Made by a program: the position numbers and the translations under genes. From positions 32,093,023 through 32,157,022 of the forward strand of contig CM060200.1 of assembly GCA_030562195.1 (NCBI GenBank): a DNA stretch of 64,000 nt, given 5' to 3'. Below the pieces are notes generated by a model that was not told the DNA's origin, did not search any database, and saw only the letters and a list, made by a program, of their open reading frames with translations. Positions 1-12,500 of this stretch are shown here, in pieces; within the stretch, counting starts at the first letter, position 1, and each line of letters opens with the position of its first letter. This DNA is from Nipponacmea schrenckii. Taxonomy: Eukaryota > Mollusca > Gastropoda > Lottiidae.

Positions 1-800
1 CGTTCATCGAAAAATCACCAAAATCGAACTTGACTGCCATCTTATCAATTCTGATGCTCTAACTAAGTTTTATACAAATTAATTGAAAAATGTAGCTTCT
101 ATTATGTCTACAACAAATGTTGATGGACCGACGGACGGCCAGACCGTTGGGCAAACTATTCATGGAAAATCATCAAATTCAAACTTGACTGCCGTCTTAT
201 CAATTCCAATGCTCACATCAAGTTTCATTAAAATCAATTGAAAATTGTAGTTTCTATTGTGTCTACAACAAATATTGGGGCATGGGCAATAACCAAAAAA
301 CTGTTCATCGAAAAATCATCAAAATCGAACTTGACCGCTGTCTTATCAATTCTAATGCTCAAACTAAGTTTTATACAAATCAATTGAAAATTGTAGCTTC
401 TATTGTGTCTACAACAAATGTTGATGGACTAAAAAATCATTCACTAAATGAATATTGAAGTCAAGAGCCAAAACCCAAAAACTGTTCATGGAAAATCGTC
501 AAATTCAAACTTAACCACCTTATCTATTTCAATACTCATACCAAGTTTCATCAAATCTATTAAAAAATTGTAGCTTATTTTGCACCCACAAAATTTTTTG
601 TCAAGTCAAGGGCAATAACTCAAAAACCATTCGTTAAAAAAAGTCGGAAATTCAAACTTGACTAATGTCTTATCAATTCTGATGCTTACACCAAGTTCCA
701 TCAAAATCCTTTGAAAATTAAAGCTTCTAATTGCAACTAGCACATACCAGGTTTCATTCAAATCGGATAAAAACCCTTTAGCCTGTATCGCGTACACAAG
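1..800 (-). repeat. GCCCAC-type modular interspersed repeat, inverted copies
   Basis: About five degenerate units of roughly 150 bp are visible. Each contains a phrase close to attgtagcttctattgtgtc and a phrase close to aaactgttcatcgaaaaatc. Read on the minus strand these match the units at 41,245-43,090. No protein is supported here; the short open frames are simply the repeat consensus read through. Confidence 0.75.
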
Positions 801-1450
801 TAATTGTTGACGGATGGACGGACAAATAAAATTATGGTCGCACTCAAAATTATGGTATTTTGCCAGTCAAGATAAAGTTATACCAACTGGCAGCTTTGAT
901 TTTAAAACAAATTTTTGGCACAACAGTAGTTATTACCAGATTGGAAATTTTCAACCTTCCGTCATATACTTCTTTGAACTTTCTGGGGTGATAATGAAAA
1001 GTTCCCGAAATCTGGCAAGAATGTGCCTTCTAGGCTGTTTATAAGCTAAAACTTGAATGTGTTTCAAACAAAGGGAGCAATAGCTCATATTAAATATGTT
1101 TTGATTTTCTTATTTTAAATAGGCTACATCCTTGGGTTATTACTAACATTTATCAAAATCCCTTTCAAATTGTGTTTCCTCTAGAGTGTTTACAAATTAA
1201 AAATTAAACACCATACTAGGAACAATATTTTAAAAAAAAATTCTGATTTTCATAAGGGTTCATCCATCGTAGTTTACCTAAAAAAAATACAATGTTTCAT
1301 AAAAATCTATGAAAAATTGTGAATGTGAGCCAAAACTTCAAAGAATTTTCAAAAACAAGGGCAATTACTCACAATAAATTGTGGACTGATAGATTGGGGT
1401 ATAAATATTAAAGGTCGCATAAACATTTCGTAATGAAGGATGACACATAC

Positions 1451-4400
1451 TTGTTTAAAACAGACATTCTCTTAGTATATTCTTTATCATCGACTTCAAA
1501 AGGGAAACCATTAAATAATCTAATATTTTTCTTTATTTCACTTGCCTAAAAAAAATGGTCTCAAGGGCATAATTACTAGTGTTTTGTAACAATCAACACA
1601 CAATAAAGTTTCATGATAAACTTTGCAGATGCTATTCATTAATAATAATCCTCAGGTTATTGACTGCCAGGTTCTAATTTTGATGTTGACCTCTGAAATT
1701 CAATTATTGTGCATAGCATATAGTAAATATTACATACTGTGCCTGTCCTTGAAAATAAGATCCTATGGAAAACTTTTAGATCTTCTGCTTTGTGTTGGTT
1801 TATTCTGAATTCAACTGTAGAGAAAAAAAGATAGCTTGCCAGGCAAGTTAACATAAACCCACTGACATTGAATTTGAATAACAAATTGGGCAATAACTCA
1901 AAAAACTTTCATTGAAAAATTTTTTTCAATGCCATTGCTTGCACCAAGCCTCATCCTTTGAAACCTGCAGCACAATATCATTTTGATGCAAGTTTACTAA
2001 GTCATGGGCAATTACTCAGAAACTGTTCATGGAAAATCGTTAAATCAAAACTTGACCACCATCTATTCCATTCCTCATACCAAGTTTCATTAAAATCCCT
2101 AGAAAATTGTAGCTTCTATAGTGTCGGCAACAAAATTAATGTTGATGGATTGACAGACTGACGACAAATTACGTCCACATATTCATGGTCAGATCAAGTA
2201 TTTCTTCAAAATTGCTCTACATTTGGCCCCATATATAGTCTCTTTATAAACTTTTACAAATTAAATAATATCTGAGGACTTGATTTCATAGCTAACAAAT
2301 TTGGACGATTTCACATACTTATGGCTATATTTCCTAATTTTTCTCCTTTTCCTTCTGGGATATCTATTTTTTTCTTCTGACCAGAGCCAAAGCCTTCACC
2401 AACTGGTAATCTGTCTGTTTTCTTCCTTTCTCTCTTGCCTGACTCAATAACAACTGGCCTCTCTAATAACCCCACTAGAAAAAATAATTTGAATGAAATT
2501 TATAAAACAAATCATTTCTCTATATAGCATAGCACTGAAAATTAAATCACATCCATTCAAAATGTCATAGCTTCACTTAGCACAAAACAAAACTTACGCA
2601 GAGTTTGACTTACTGTCATTCGACATTGATTTGCACAATTAAAGCATCTAATGCCTTCTGTACATAAAGCAGTATAATGTTTAATATAATCTTAAAACTT
2701 TGAACACCGCATCCAAATAACTTTAGTAAAGACTTCGCTTACTTGGTAATTCTTCATCACTGTCACTAACATATCCAACAACTTTTCCCTTTTTTGGCTT
2801 AGATGAAGTATCTTCAGGACTTTTACTTGGTGTATTGGGTTCAGATGGTGGTGGGCTATCAACATTTGGGATTATTTCATCCTTATCTTCTTTCTCCCCT
2901 GTTTCATAATTGTTTGTGGTTTCCATTGCACTCTCCTCCTGTAAAAAAAACAGCTGTCTTCAACTGCTTACAAGAAAGCTTGCCATGCAAGAACAATAAT
3001 ACCAAATTTTGTAGAAATCTGGAAAGATGTAAAGGATGTTTCCACTATGGTATTTTAAAATAATTCTCAGTCATTCATTTTAAATTTATCACTTTGATGT
3101 GAAATGTCGAATGGAATTAGATGAGAGGCTAAGATTAAATACAAAGTGAATCTTTATTAAGTAATTAACATATAAGCCTATAAAAGAATTATAATCTACT
3201 AATGTGAACAATGCTCAAGCACACACTATAAAAAAAAATGCAATTTGGTCATTATTCAAAAAAGGAAAAAATGTCTGGTAAACAGCATTAATTTGTGAAC
3301 CGACATTCATTAAACACTTGTAGACACCTATCGCAGATCGCATATAAATTTGTACTCGCATTTTAGTCTCTATACCCCATGTCGCATTAATTTGTTGACG
3401 TATTAATTTCTAGCCTTACGGTAATCAATTTCCTGTAAAGAAAATGTATCTCAACCCTTGCCCATTTAGACTTGGTCTCATCAAGGACTTGTAAGTTCCA
3501 GTAAAACAATAATTTCTAACAAAAACATGCGAACTTATTGATTGTGGTCTGGAATTTTATGTTGCAACGAGGAGTTAGCGAACTCTTGTTTCCATTCGTT
3601 GGAGCTCGATACATTAATTTTTCATCAGTACAAATAAATTATAAGATACATTAAGTAGTTTATTAAAACAGAACATAATTTTAACTGATATATTACAAAT
3701 AATTATATGAATATAAATATTATGGTGAATAATACAATTTGTGTTCCAGCCAATCATATCGTGTTTAACAACCTTGGGGAACTCGACAATGCCTTGCAGC
3801 AAGAGTGGAATGCAGTGCCTCAGGACTTTATTCAGAGACTTATCCGTTCAATGAGGAGACGTTGCACAGCTTGTGTTGCTGCTAACGGCGGTCATACACG
3901 CTACCGGTACTGACTTTCCATTTTGACCCCATCTTTACTTTGATGTGAAATGTCGAATGGGATTAGATGAGAGGCTAAGATTAAATACAAAGTGAATCTT
4001 TATTAAGTAATTAACATATAAGCCTATAAAAGAATTATAATCTACTAATGTGAACAATGCTCAAGCATACACTATAAAAAAATGCAATTTGGTCATTATT
4101 CAAAATAGGAAAAAATGTCTGGTAAACAGCATTAATTTGTGAACCGACAATGATGTTGAGGAAAGCACAACTCAATCAACCAGAAAAAAGATATTTGTAG
4201 TTTTACAGACATTATTTTACACCAAAGCTATCAAGTTACCAAGCAAATGGTTTCAAATGGAAGGTTGAAGTACCTATTAGTTCCAAAGGAAACAAATGCA
4301 TAGCCTACCATCCAAGGGAAGCTGTTTAAGTAATGCCTGGATGGTCTAAATACAGCAATGAAAATAAAAGCAAAAACTATTTGCTGAAAAATGTAGGTCT

Positions 4401-5468
4401 ATAAATAACCCAAATTCATAAAAATGGCTCTTTTCTACTCTAGGACATTGTAATCTAACAAATTGTCTTTATTAGCCTAGATTGAGTCTTAAATAAAATG
4501 GTCCAAGTAGTCCTTGAAAAATAGCTCAAGACATTCTTCAGTACCCGGTATTTAAACAATTTGTACCATATGCATGTTTCCATTATTTCGCAAACAATTT
4601 TCAAACTGAGAAGCTAAGGCCAGGTACTTGAGTAAGAGATATAATAGAAACCTATTATCAATATTTATCATACTTTTCTGTCCTTTTCAGTTTCATGCAC
4701 AGATAAAAAATTTTAGATCTTGGTTTATCTAATACTGTAAGGCTACAAATTATTGCGAGATAGAAATAAATGCGTTAAATGCGACCTATCCACGATCGCA
4801 TTAATTTGTATCCGCATTTTAAAATACATATTTGCAAATGAATTATATGCAGTTAAGTATTTAAATTGAGACCGGGCGGGATTAAGTAATTAGGTAAGTA
4901 TCTCTTAATTTGAAGCTGATTAGCAATCAATGACGTTAACAAAACAAAAGATTTTCACACTTCACTATTTGAAGGTAAAATCTTGAACATTGTTCAGGTC
5001 TTCATTCATTAAACACTTGTAGACACCTATCGCGGATCGCATTAGGGCCTAATTTGTACTCGCATTTTTAGTCTCATAGGCCTACCCCATGTCGCATTAA
5101 TTTGTTGATGCATTAATTTCTAGCCTTACGGTAATCAATTTCCTGTAAAGAAAATGTATCTCAACCCTTGCCCATTTAGGCTTGGTATAATCAAGGACTT
5201 GTAAGTTCCAGTAAAACATTAATTTCTAACAAAAACATGCGAACTTATTGATTGTGGTCTGGAATTTTATGTTGCAACGAGGAGTTAGCCAACTCTTGTT
5301 TCCATTCGTTGGAGCTCGATACATTAATTTTTCATCAGTACAAATAAATTATAAGATACATTAAGTATGTATATGGAAATAGAGATACATGTCATATTTC
5401 TTGACACCTTTTAAACATCTTATTACCTCTTTGGAAGGGCTTGGGAGATTATTTTCTGTGTCAGACAT
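1451..5468 (-). CDS. DEK: DEK homologue, chromatin-associated protein; five 5' coding exons, runs off the left edge
   Basis: DEK is a nuclear DNA-binding chromatin protein and histone chaperone. Exons on the minus strand, assembled by splice site and phase, are 5,427-5,468 (ATG, 14 codons, donor GTAATA), 2,743-2,938, 2,319-2,474, 1,738-1,814 and 1,451-1,545. All four junctions keep one open frame, giving 188 residues. The start is acidic and Ser/Pro-rich (SPSKE, YVSDSDEELP). Next come a basic stretch, ESGKRERKKTDRL, and GKGEKLGNIAI. The last two exons give LKVFHRILFSRTGT and IKKNIRLFNGFPF, which fit the DEK pseudo-SAP/SAP region in order. The remaining SAP exons and the C-terminal DEK domain were not found and should lie left of position 1. 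Intron 1 (2,939-5,426) is full of rearranged repeat. The family call rests on remembered motif order, so a protein search should confirm it. Confidence 0.85.
1860..2165 (-). repeat. GCCCAC-type modular repeat inside a DEK intron
   Basis: This is a shorter inverted copy of the family at 1-800. It has the same aaactgttcatggaaaatcg and attgtagcttctatagtgtc phrases and ends near ttgatggattgacagactga. It lies between the DEK exons at 1,738-1,814 and 2,319-2,474. Confidence 0.65.
3091..5366. repeat. Rearranged tandem duplication inside DEK intron 1
   Basis: Block A (3,091-3,309) recurs at 3,938-4,149 and block B (3,309-3,656) recurs at about 5,003-5,366. In the right copy A and B are separated by about 850 bp. 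In the left copy they are fused directly. The copies differ at scattered positions and by small insertions. A Tc1 fragment occupies 3,755-3,913 between the two. The simplest reading is a tandem duplication followed by loss of the middle from one copy. No coding potential is seen in A or B. Confidence 0.8.
3755..3913 (+). pseudogene. Tc1/mariner transposase, C-terminal relic
   Basis: The frame reads LDNALQQEWNAVPQDFIQRL, then IRSMRRRC, and ends AANGGHTRYRY before a stop. This is the usual end of a Tc1-like transposase: the helical tail after the catalytic Glu and a final GGHTRY. No catalytic domain or terminal repeats remain. It differs from the Tc1 copies at 27.8 and 33 kb, so it belongs to another lineage. 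Confidence 0.8.
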
Positions 5469-5530
5469 TATTACGAATGAGTAGAATGGCGGTAAAATGG
5501 CGTCTTTCTTAAAATTGGCCAATCAGATTT
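5469..5530 (-). promoter_or_regulatory. DEK 5' UTR and proximal promoter with palindromic CCAAT box and YY1-like cores
   Basis: A perfect ATTGGCCAAT palindrome at 5,514-5,523 (CCAAT on both strands, an NF-Y type site) lies 46 bp upstream of the DEK ATG. Between it and the ATG are two ATGGCG cores on the plus strand, the YY1 core. No TATA box is seen. The layout suits a housekeeping promoter. The function is inferred from motifs. Confidence 0.5.
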
Positions 5531-6924
5531 ATCGTTTTAAAGATTTTCATTTCCTGTAGAAGGGTCAAAATTGAAACAGTCAAGGTCAGTATGTGTTTGT
5601 TCGCTTAGTTTAGTCTAGCTACTATAATTGTGATTAGAATAATTACAATTTGTGTTAAAACTTATTTATAAATATTTTATGAGTATAAACACACTTAAAT
5701 TATTTTCTTTTAATCAAAATCATTGAAAATAAAACAATGAATACTTATTTCTAGAACTTTGAATCATTTGAAAAATATAATCAACTAGGTGCTACTAAAA
5801 AGAGTTCATCGAACACATCAGCAGGATGTAAACATTGATAAGCATTAAAAATTTAATATTGAAATGTAATTTGGGACCTTTGAACACTCAAATCATTTAT
5901 TTTTTATGACTGTTCTCTTTATAAAAGTAGCTAGTCTTCGACAGTGTAAGTATGAATTAGGATATAAAAAGAAAATTTTAAATCCGTAGCATTCAAAATC
6001 AAAGGGGTTTGAATCAATGTTCAACAATGATTCACCATTCACATACCACAGGACTTCACTAGGCCTAGGATGGACTGATAATGATGTTAGTGCTGGGTAT
6101 TGCCAATCATGCCATGATACAATACATATTGCGATAAAAGGATTATCGATATGATACGTATCGGGATATATGGGGCTCTAAAGGGGAGACGGTGGTTTCA
6201 CCCGTTTACACGTTCAACCGTGGTTGTTCCACCAAGAGGCTAAAAATTATCTGGTTATTTCACCCATAGTGGAATCACCCCCTATATATATAAAAACATT
6301 CATTCTATATTTTATTTCACTTTATTCGTATCAGGAGCTTTACAGTTCAGAGATTATTACCGGCTTTGTTTTACAATTACAGATAACAAAAAGCCCATAT
6401 ATTAAAGAGATACATAAATAGTTTACATGCAGGCCCTTAGTAGACCTATGCAGGACTTAACAAAAAAAATAAAATGCTATACATTTTCACAAACTGCTCC
6501 ATTGTTATTTTTAGCCTACTATTACGAAATGTTTATATTAAAGAATTGTACAAAATATCTTATTTTTTTTTTTATTCCTCAAAATATCTGTTACCATTTT
6601 GGTGGACTTGTTACTATTTTAACCTAAAATTCCTGTTACCGTTTTGATGGACTTGTTACCGTTTCAACTGATATAATTCGTTACCGTTTTGACATGTTAC
6701 CTTTTTAACTGGATACCCTTTTTTTTTGTCCCTAGGAAATTTTGAACAATTGGTGGGGCTTAAAGTTAAATATCACTTAGCAGGGGCCCAGCCCCTGTGG
6801 ACCCTAGCCTATCGAGGGGATGCTCGATAGATAGAATGTAACATCTTTCTCTTCTAATTCCACACGCTTCAGACAGTGCACGTTTAAGATTCCTCTAAGT
6901 TGGAAATCGCTAAAAAAATAGGCT
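5531..6924. other. Intergenic DNA between DEK and RNF144, with degenerate GTTACC repeats
   Basis: No gene is supported. From 6,590 to 6,715 a phrase close to gttaccgttttgatggactt recurs about four times in degenerate form. The rest is AT-rich and shows nothing that can be named. Confidence 0.5.
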
Positions 6925-7037
6925 AATGCCGCTGTCCAGGCAAAATTTCCCTGTTTACATATGGCCTGGCATTGTCCGTCATCAATTATCCCATAAGGTG
7001 CAGAAGAGTAGAATGTAAAACTCCATTCATTTTTTCT
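6925..7037 (+). repeat. 3' fragment of a tRNA-derived SINE
   Basis: The stretch beginning gccgctgtccaggcaaaatt and ending aaactccattcatt aligns by eye with the tail of the SINE at 36,372-36,700. The shared phrases are cgctg(t/c)cc, ttaggtgca-like and aaactccattcatt. The tRNA-like head is absent, so this is 5'-truncated. Confidence 0.55.
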
Positions 7038-8074
7038 AACATGTCACTCAATGGCCAAAATTATAACATCATCATCATTATATGATATGTATAATAAATT
7101 AATAATCAATCAAGATGTGACAATGCCAATATGGCATAATCTTTGGCCAGTAGACTTTGGCAGTTCAGATTTTGACTTGAATGACATGAAAGTCATCCAT
7201 ATTTGTAACCATTTCTAGCCTATGACACTAATATATGAATAAATAGGAAATGTGCTGTAAAAGTTAACATTTTCAGACTTGGTCTTACATACTAGATATT
7301 ACAGAAAGTTGGTGAAGCAATGATAAGATAAGACTACACCAGCCTTTAAAAAAAAAATAATGTTTATATATAGCAAAATTTAACTTGAATCAGGCATCAG
7401 GGTTAATGTACCGGTACTGAAAAAAACATGTTAATGTACCAGTATAGCAAATTTTTACTTGAATCAGGATTCATGTACTGATTTAGACTGATTTAAACTT
7501 CAATATGATGAATCTTGTCTTTATGAAATTAGTTGTCTACCAAAATCAATCTTTTTCACATGATTTTTCAATGTCATCAAAACTTTAAACATGACTGAAA
7601 ATATTATTATTGTGATAAGAAATTTTCCTTGAGAGTTTTATGGAATTTCTGAATCTACGACGCATTGTGTTGAATAACAATAATCGTGATGCAATGACTC
7701 GATTCTCTCTAAACTTCACTGTGCGTGTTGCTTATTTATTAACCCCCTTTAATGACAAAAGACATGAAAACCTTGCGTATATTAGAAATTACATCATAAA
7801 TTCATTTTGAAGTAAGCTTATGTTTTTCTAGTAATAGTTATAAATTTATTTTATACTATTTCCATATACCATGTTTGTACATAAAAATTTATGTAAAACT
7901 GACATCTTAAATCTCTAAAGTAGTTATGAACACAAAAATATTTTAAAATTTTTGATATTTGCCGAACGTAATAGTAAGCCTAGTCATAACATAATTCCAG
8001 AAGCCCGTATTCAAAATATCATTCTTGGAAACCAGTAAGCCTATAGTTCATTACATTAAAACTTTATTCTTGTT
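7038..8074. other. AT-rich intergenic DNA, no gene seen
   Basis: No open frame with gene-like composition is visible. Two short phrases around caggcatcagggttaatgta and aaatttttacttgaatcagg suggest old repeat debris at 7,380-7,480. A non-coding first exon of RNF144 could lie here but cannot be placed from sequence. Confidence 0.4.
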
Positions 8075-9475
8075 TTGTATTTATATACGCCCAGAGGAAT
8101 ATGTAGATGTATATTGTCTTCACTCCTGTCCGCTGGTCCATCACCATTTGTTGTAGACAATATAGAAGCTACAATTTTCTACGGATTTGTATTTAGCTTG
8201 CTGGAAAAATTGGAATTTATAAAACAGCAGTCAAGTTTAATTTTGATGAGATTTAATGAACGTTTTTTTAGTTATTGCCCCTGCCTTTGTACACGATAAA
8301 AGTTACAATATTGATAAAACTCTGAGCATTGTTACTAATAAAACGGCGGTCATCTTTCAATTTTATTGCGGGTGCAATTTTCTATGAATTTTGATGAAAC
8401 TTATTGTGAGCATTGGAATTGAAAAGACCGCAATCAAGTTCGAATTTGATGATTTTTATTTACATTTTTTTGTAACTGCTCTTTTCTTACTGAAATATTA
8501 TTGTGGATGCAATAGAGACTACAATTTTCATTGGATTTTGAGCATTGGAATTTAGAAGACGTCAAATTTGAATTTAGAAGACGTCAAATTTGAATTTGAC
8601 TATTTTTAAATTGACCTTGTTTTGAGTTACAGTAGAACCTGCATTCAGAGACCACTCAAGGGAATATTCAAAAACGGTCGCTGGGTGAAGGTGGCCTCTT
8701 AAGAGAGGAACTGCAAAACCATTTCGTTTTGACGTTTTGGAAATCATAGGATCTTACTTTGACTCATACATGTATAGTTTCTACTGCTTTTGCATGCTAT
8801 CTACTATCTACCGACGGGATACTCTATTTTGTCGTATTTTATTTTCTTTTAGATACCAAAGTTCTCACAGTTATTATCGTTTTCAAAGTCAAAATTCTCT
8901 ACCTTAAATCAATAAGATATCCTTCTTTACTTGCATTTTAATTGCCCGGTAACACGCTTTATTCCATTTTCACCTGATTAATATGTTTTTATAACAACAT
9001 CCTATATACCCTACTTTCGCTTTCTGATCAAATTTACGGTAGTCTAAATTTTACCAAAAAGAAATATTGAAGCCTTTACAGTACTTTATAATAATTGTCA
9101 ATACGATGATATCTTTCAATATTAATCAGCAACAAGCTATAAAATTAATCTGTAGAAGATTATCTCATTACCGATTAGCGATAATCTCATTGAATATCAC
9201 CGACGCGTGAACTTGATTTTTGTTACGGGAGATAATCAAAAGTGTCATGGTCACTTAATTGAGTTATTTTAATCAATTGGGAGTATAAATACATGGCCGC
9301 TGGTCGCGTAATGAAGGTGGCGGCTTATTAGTCGATAATTACATTGAAAACTCGTAGGGGGGAATTTATTGTGGTTGTTTATTGAAGGTGGGCTCTTAAT
9401 AAAGGTGGTCGTATGAGCAGGATATACTGTATTGCCCTTCACTTAGTAAAAGCTCCACTTAAGCATATTTTTCTA
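8075..9475 (+). repeat. GCCCAC-type modular repeat, split by a MITE
   Basis: The repeat starts with a tatacgcccag head and a tgtccgctggtcc segment, followed by units with gttgtagacaatatagaagc. It is interrupted at 8,630-9,429 and resumes as ttgcccttcacttagtaaaa. Removing the insertion and one TA restores the family consensus gagttattgcccttgactta. Confidence 0.75.
8630..9429. mobile_element. 800-bp non-autonomous DNA transposon (MITE) with TA target duplication
   Basis: The ends are imperfect inverted repeats: CAGTAGAACCTGCATTCAGA at the left, and the complement of the right end reads CAGTATATCCTGCTCATACG. It is flanked by TA on both sides (8,628-8,629 and 9,430-9,431), and excision restores the surrounding repeat consensus. 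No transposase is encoded. A TA duplication fits the Tc1/mariner-like group, but other superfamilies also use TA. It ends 119 bp before the first RNF144 start codon. Confidence 0.75.
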
Positions 9476-9547
9476 TAAGGAAACCCTTTATCAAACTGTT
9501 TAATGACCATTTGTTAATTTCAGAGAGAGAAACAGAGACAAAACAAA

Positions 9548-12500
9548 ATGGCTACATATTCAGTGGCTAAAAGTACTGTAGATTTAGCTATAACTCCAAT
9601 GATAATGTGTAAATTATGTCTAATGGAATGTCCATTACAAGATATGTACGAATTAATAGATTGTAAATGTTTATATTGTGAAATGGTGAGTAACATGGGC
9701 TAAAACATATTTTGGCACATTTCTTTTTTATTAAGAAATAAACTTATGCAAAGTAACAAAGATTTATTGTTTTTGAAATGCCCTTTTCTTCCGAATTTCT
9801 TGTATGAAAAGTTTCATTCATTCGACTTGTATTTCCAGAGTTTTATTTTATTTGAATTTTTTTTATTGTATGTGTATATATAGTAGTAATATAACCTTGT
9901 GTTCCAGTGTGTACGTCAGTATTTAAGTGTGATGATAAAAGAAGGAAATGTTTCAGATATTACATGTCCAGATGCTCAATGTAAAAAACATGGGTCATTA
10001 GACAAACATGAGGTAATTATAGAAAAATATTTTCAGTAGAAGACAGTTACTCTTTTACTTTTTGATTTTCATAAGCTCACATGAAATTTGAAGCGTATAT
10101 TGTCGTCACCCATGTCGGTGGGACAATATGTCCATCCACAATTGCTTAACTTTGTGTTAGTGTTCATAATCACCCAGTGATGAACCCTATTGAAAAAAGC
10201 CAAAAATTATTTAGAAAGACTTATGCCCTTGTTGTGAAATGCTTGTAAACACTCTACAATGTGCAGTTATTGACAGATTTTGAGGAAACTTGGAGTGTGT
10301 TTTATAACTTAAGGATGAACCCTATTGAAAATTGTCAAAATTCAAAAATATTTAGTATGAATTATTGCCTACACTCTTCAGTTTTAACTAGTACCGGTAT
10401 ACACTCTTGAAAGCATAGTTCTTGATGGATTTAGAGGAAACTTGGCATGAGTATTTGTTATCACTCAAGGATGAACCCCATTGAAAATCAGATTAATCGA
10501 AAAATATTTAGTATCAATTATTGCCCTTGATTTTGAAAGCGCTTATTGAAAATCAAAAATACTTTACATGAAATATTGCTCTTTTTTTTCAAAGCATGTT
10601 TGATTTTTAACTCTCTGCAAAAATTTATTCTTCACTTATTTTGATGAAACTTGCTGAAATTGTTTATTATCAACTAAGGATGAAACCAAATGAAAGTCAA
10701 AAATACCACAAGATAATTAATGAGTTATTGACTTTTTAGAAGGTACATTCTTGACAGATTTTAATGAAACTTAGTATTATTGTACATTTATTACTCCAAA
10801 AAATATGTATATGACTGAAGGTTGAATATTTCATTTAAATGATTGTTACTGTACTGTCAAGTTTTTATTCCTACCAGTGGGCGTAATACCTTGTCTGGCA
10901 AGCTATCTTTTCTTTCAATCAATGATACATATTTATGGGGAAAAAGTGATCAAGCCATAAGGCTTGCAAGAATTACAAATGTAAAAGATAATGCAACTGT
11001 CTTGATACATTTTCTCATGTTGCACTATGATTGTTATTTTTATACACACAAACATATTTCCATTTTTTAACTGTTTTTGCTCTTGCTAAAATTGCAATAA
11101 TAAATTTATTTTATGAAAACAGATTCAGAAGTTGGTTGATAAAAATATGTATGAAAGATATAAAAGACTGTGTTATATGGAAGGTGAGTTATTAAGATGT
11201 TAATAAAAAACAAAAAATTTATGTTTGCCTCCTCAGATTTGTTATATAAAATTGATACATTCCAAAAACTACAATATTCTTTTCAACTGATGGTCTATCA
11301 CTGAAATAGATTAAGATTTAAATGTTATTAACAGTAAATAAATATAGATTTATAAAAATGGGTATTTCTGACATGTAGATTTTTAATACCTATTGATTTA
11401 TTGATTTTTGGTAATTTACAGAAGTAGATTTAGATCCTAATAGAACATTTTGTCCAGAAGCAGGGTGTGAGACAGTATGTCATGTGTGTTCTAGTAGGTT
11501 AGAAGAGAATGTCAGCGCTACACCAGTACAGTGTCCCACGGTTTGTTATTAATCATGTCTTTTTTTTTCACTCTTCTAATACAATCTGAAATTAAGTTTC
11601 TGTTTAAAACTGTTTATGTAGATTTGGGACTCTTGATAGCATCAATATGCACCATTCCAATATTAACTAATATTAACTTAACTTGTGGTTTTTCAATTCC
11701 AATAAAGCTATGTGTTTTATGACATCAATATCACAGGCTCTTGGCAGTTATTAACATATAGTAATGTCATGATATGTTTAGTTTTAGTAACTGCACATGT
11801 CTGATTGAAACATAAAATTTTATAAAATCTTTACAATCCCCATCCGATATTTTGTATCTGACAAAGTATAATGAAAAGTTTGAAAAGGACATTGAACACA
11901 CAACTATAATAATCTTGGTGGCAGATTACAATACAGTGACAGAAAATCTCAAGTTCCCTTCACAATTTTCTGCAATTACTTAAAAGGTTGATTTGATGAA
12001 TAACCTAATTTTCAAATTTTTAGTGTGGTCTTCAATTTTGTTCAGTATGCAAGTCAAAATGGCATGCATCCAAAAGTTGTGATGAAGCAATGTCCAAAGG
12101 GAGACAAGAAGATCTAGGGTAAGAATATTTTACTTAGATTTTGAAACTAAAATTGTCAAGTCAAGATTGTTCAAAAGGTAAGGTTTCAAACGAGCAAAAA
12201 ATAAAAATTGCCTTCTGATGTTAAAAAAAAATGTCCAAGATAAAAGTGCTTGGTATTTCTTGATTTATCAATAAATAGATAAAACCCTGTGTGACTCAAA
12301 ATTTCTTTTTTACCTGGTTATGAATTATAATGTGTTGACGAGACGATGATTTGTAACCAATAGCAGTATCTTTAATGTAAAGTAATGTAATACTAGTTTG
12401 TTTACTAGAATACCACCTTTTTTTTATTAATTTTGTGCTTTATAACTTAGAAATTTGGTCATGTAGTGATTTGATGCCCACCTTATGAAGAATTACCATC

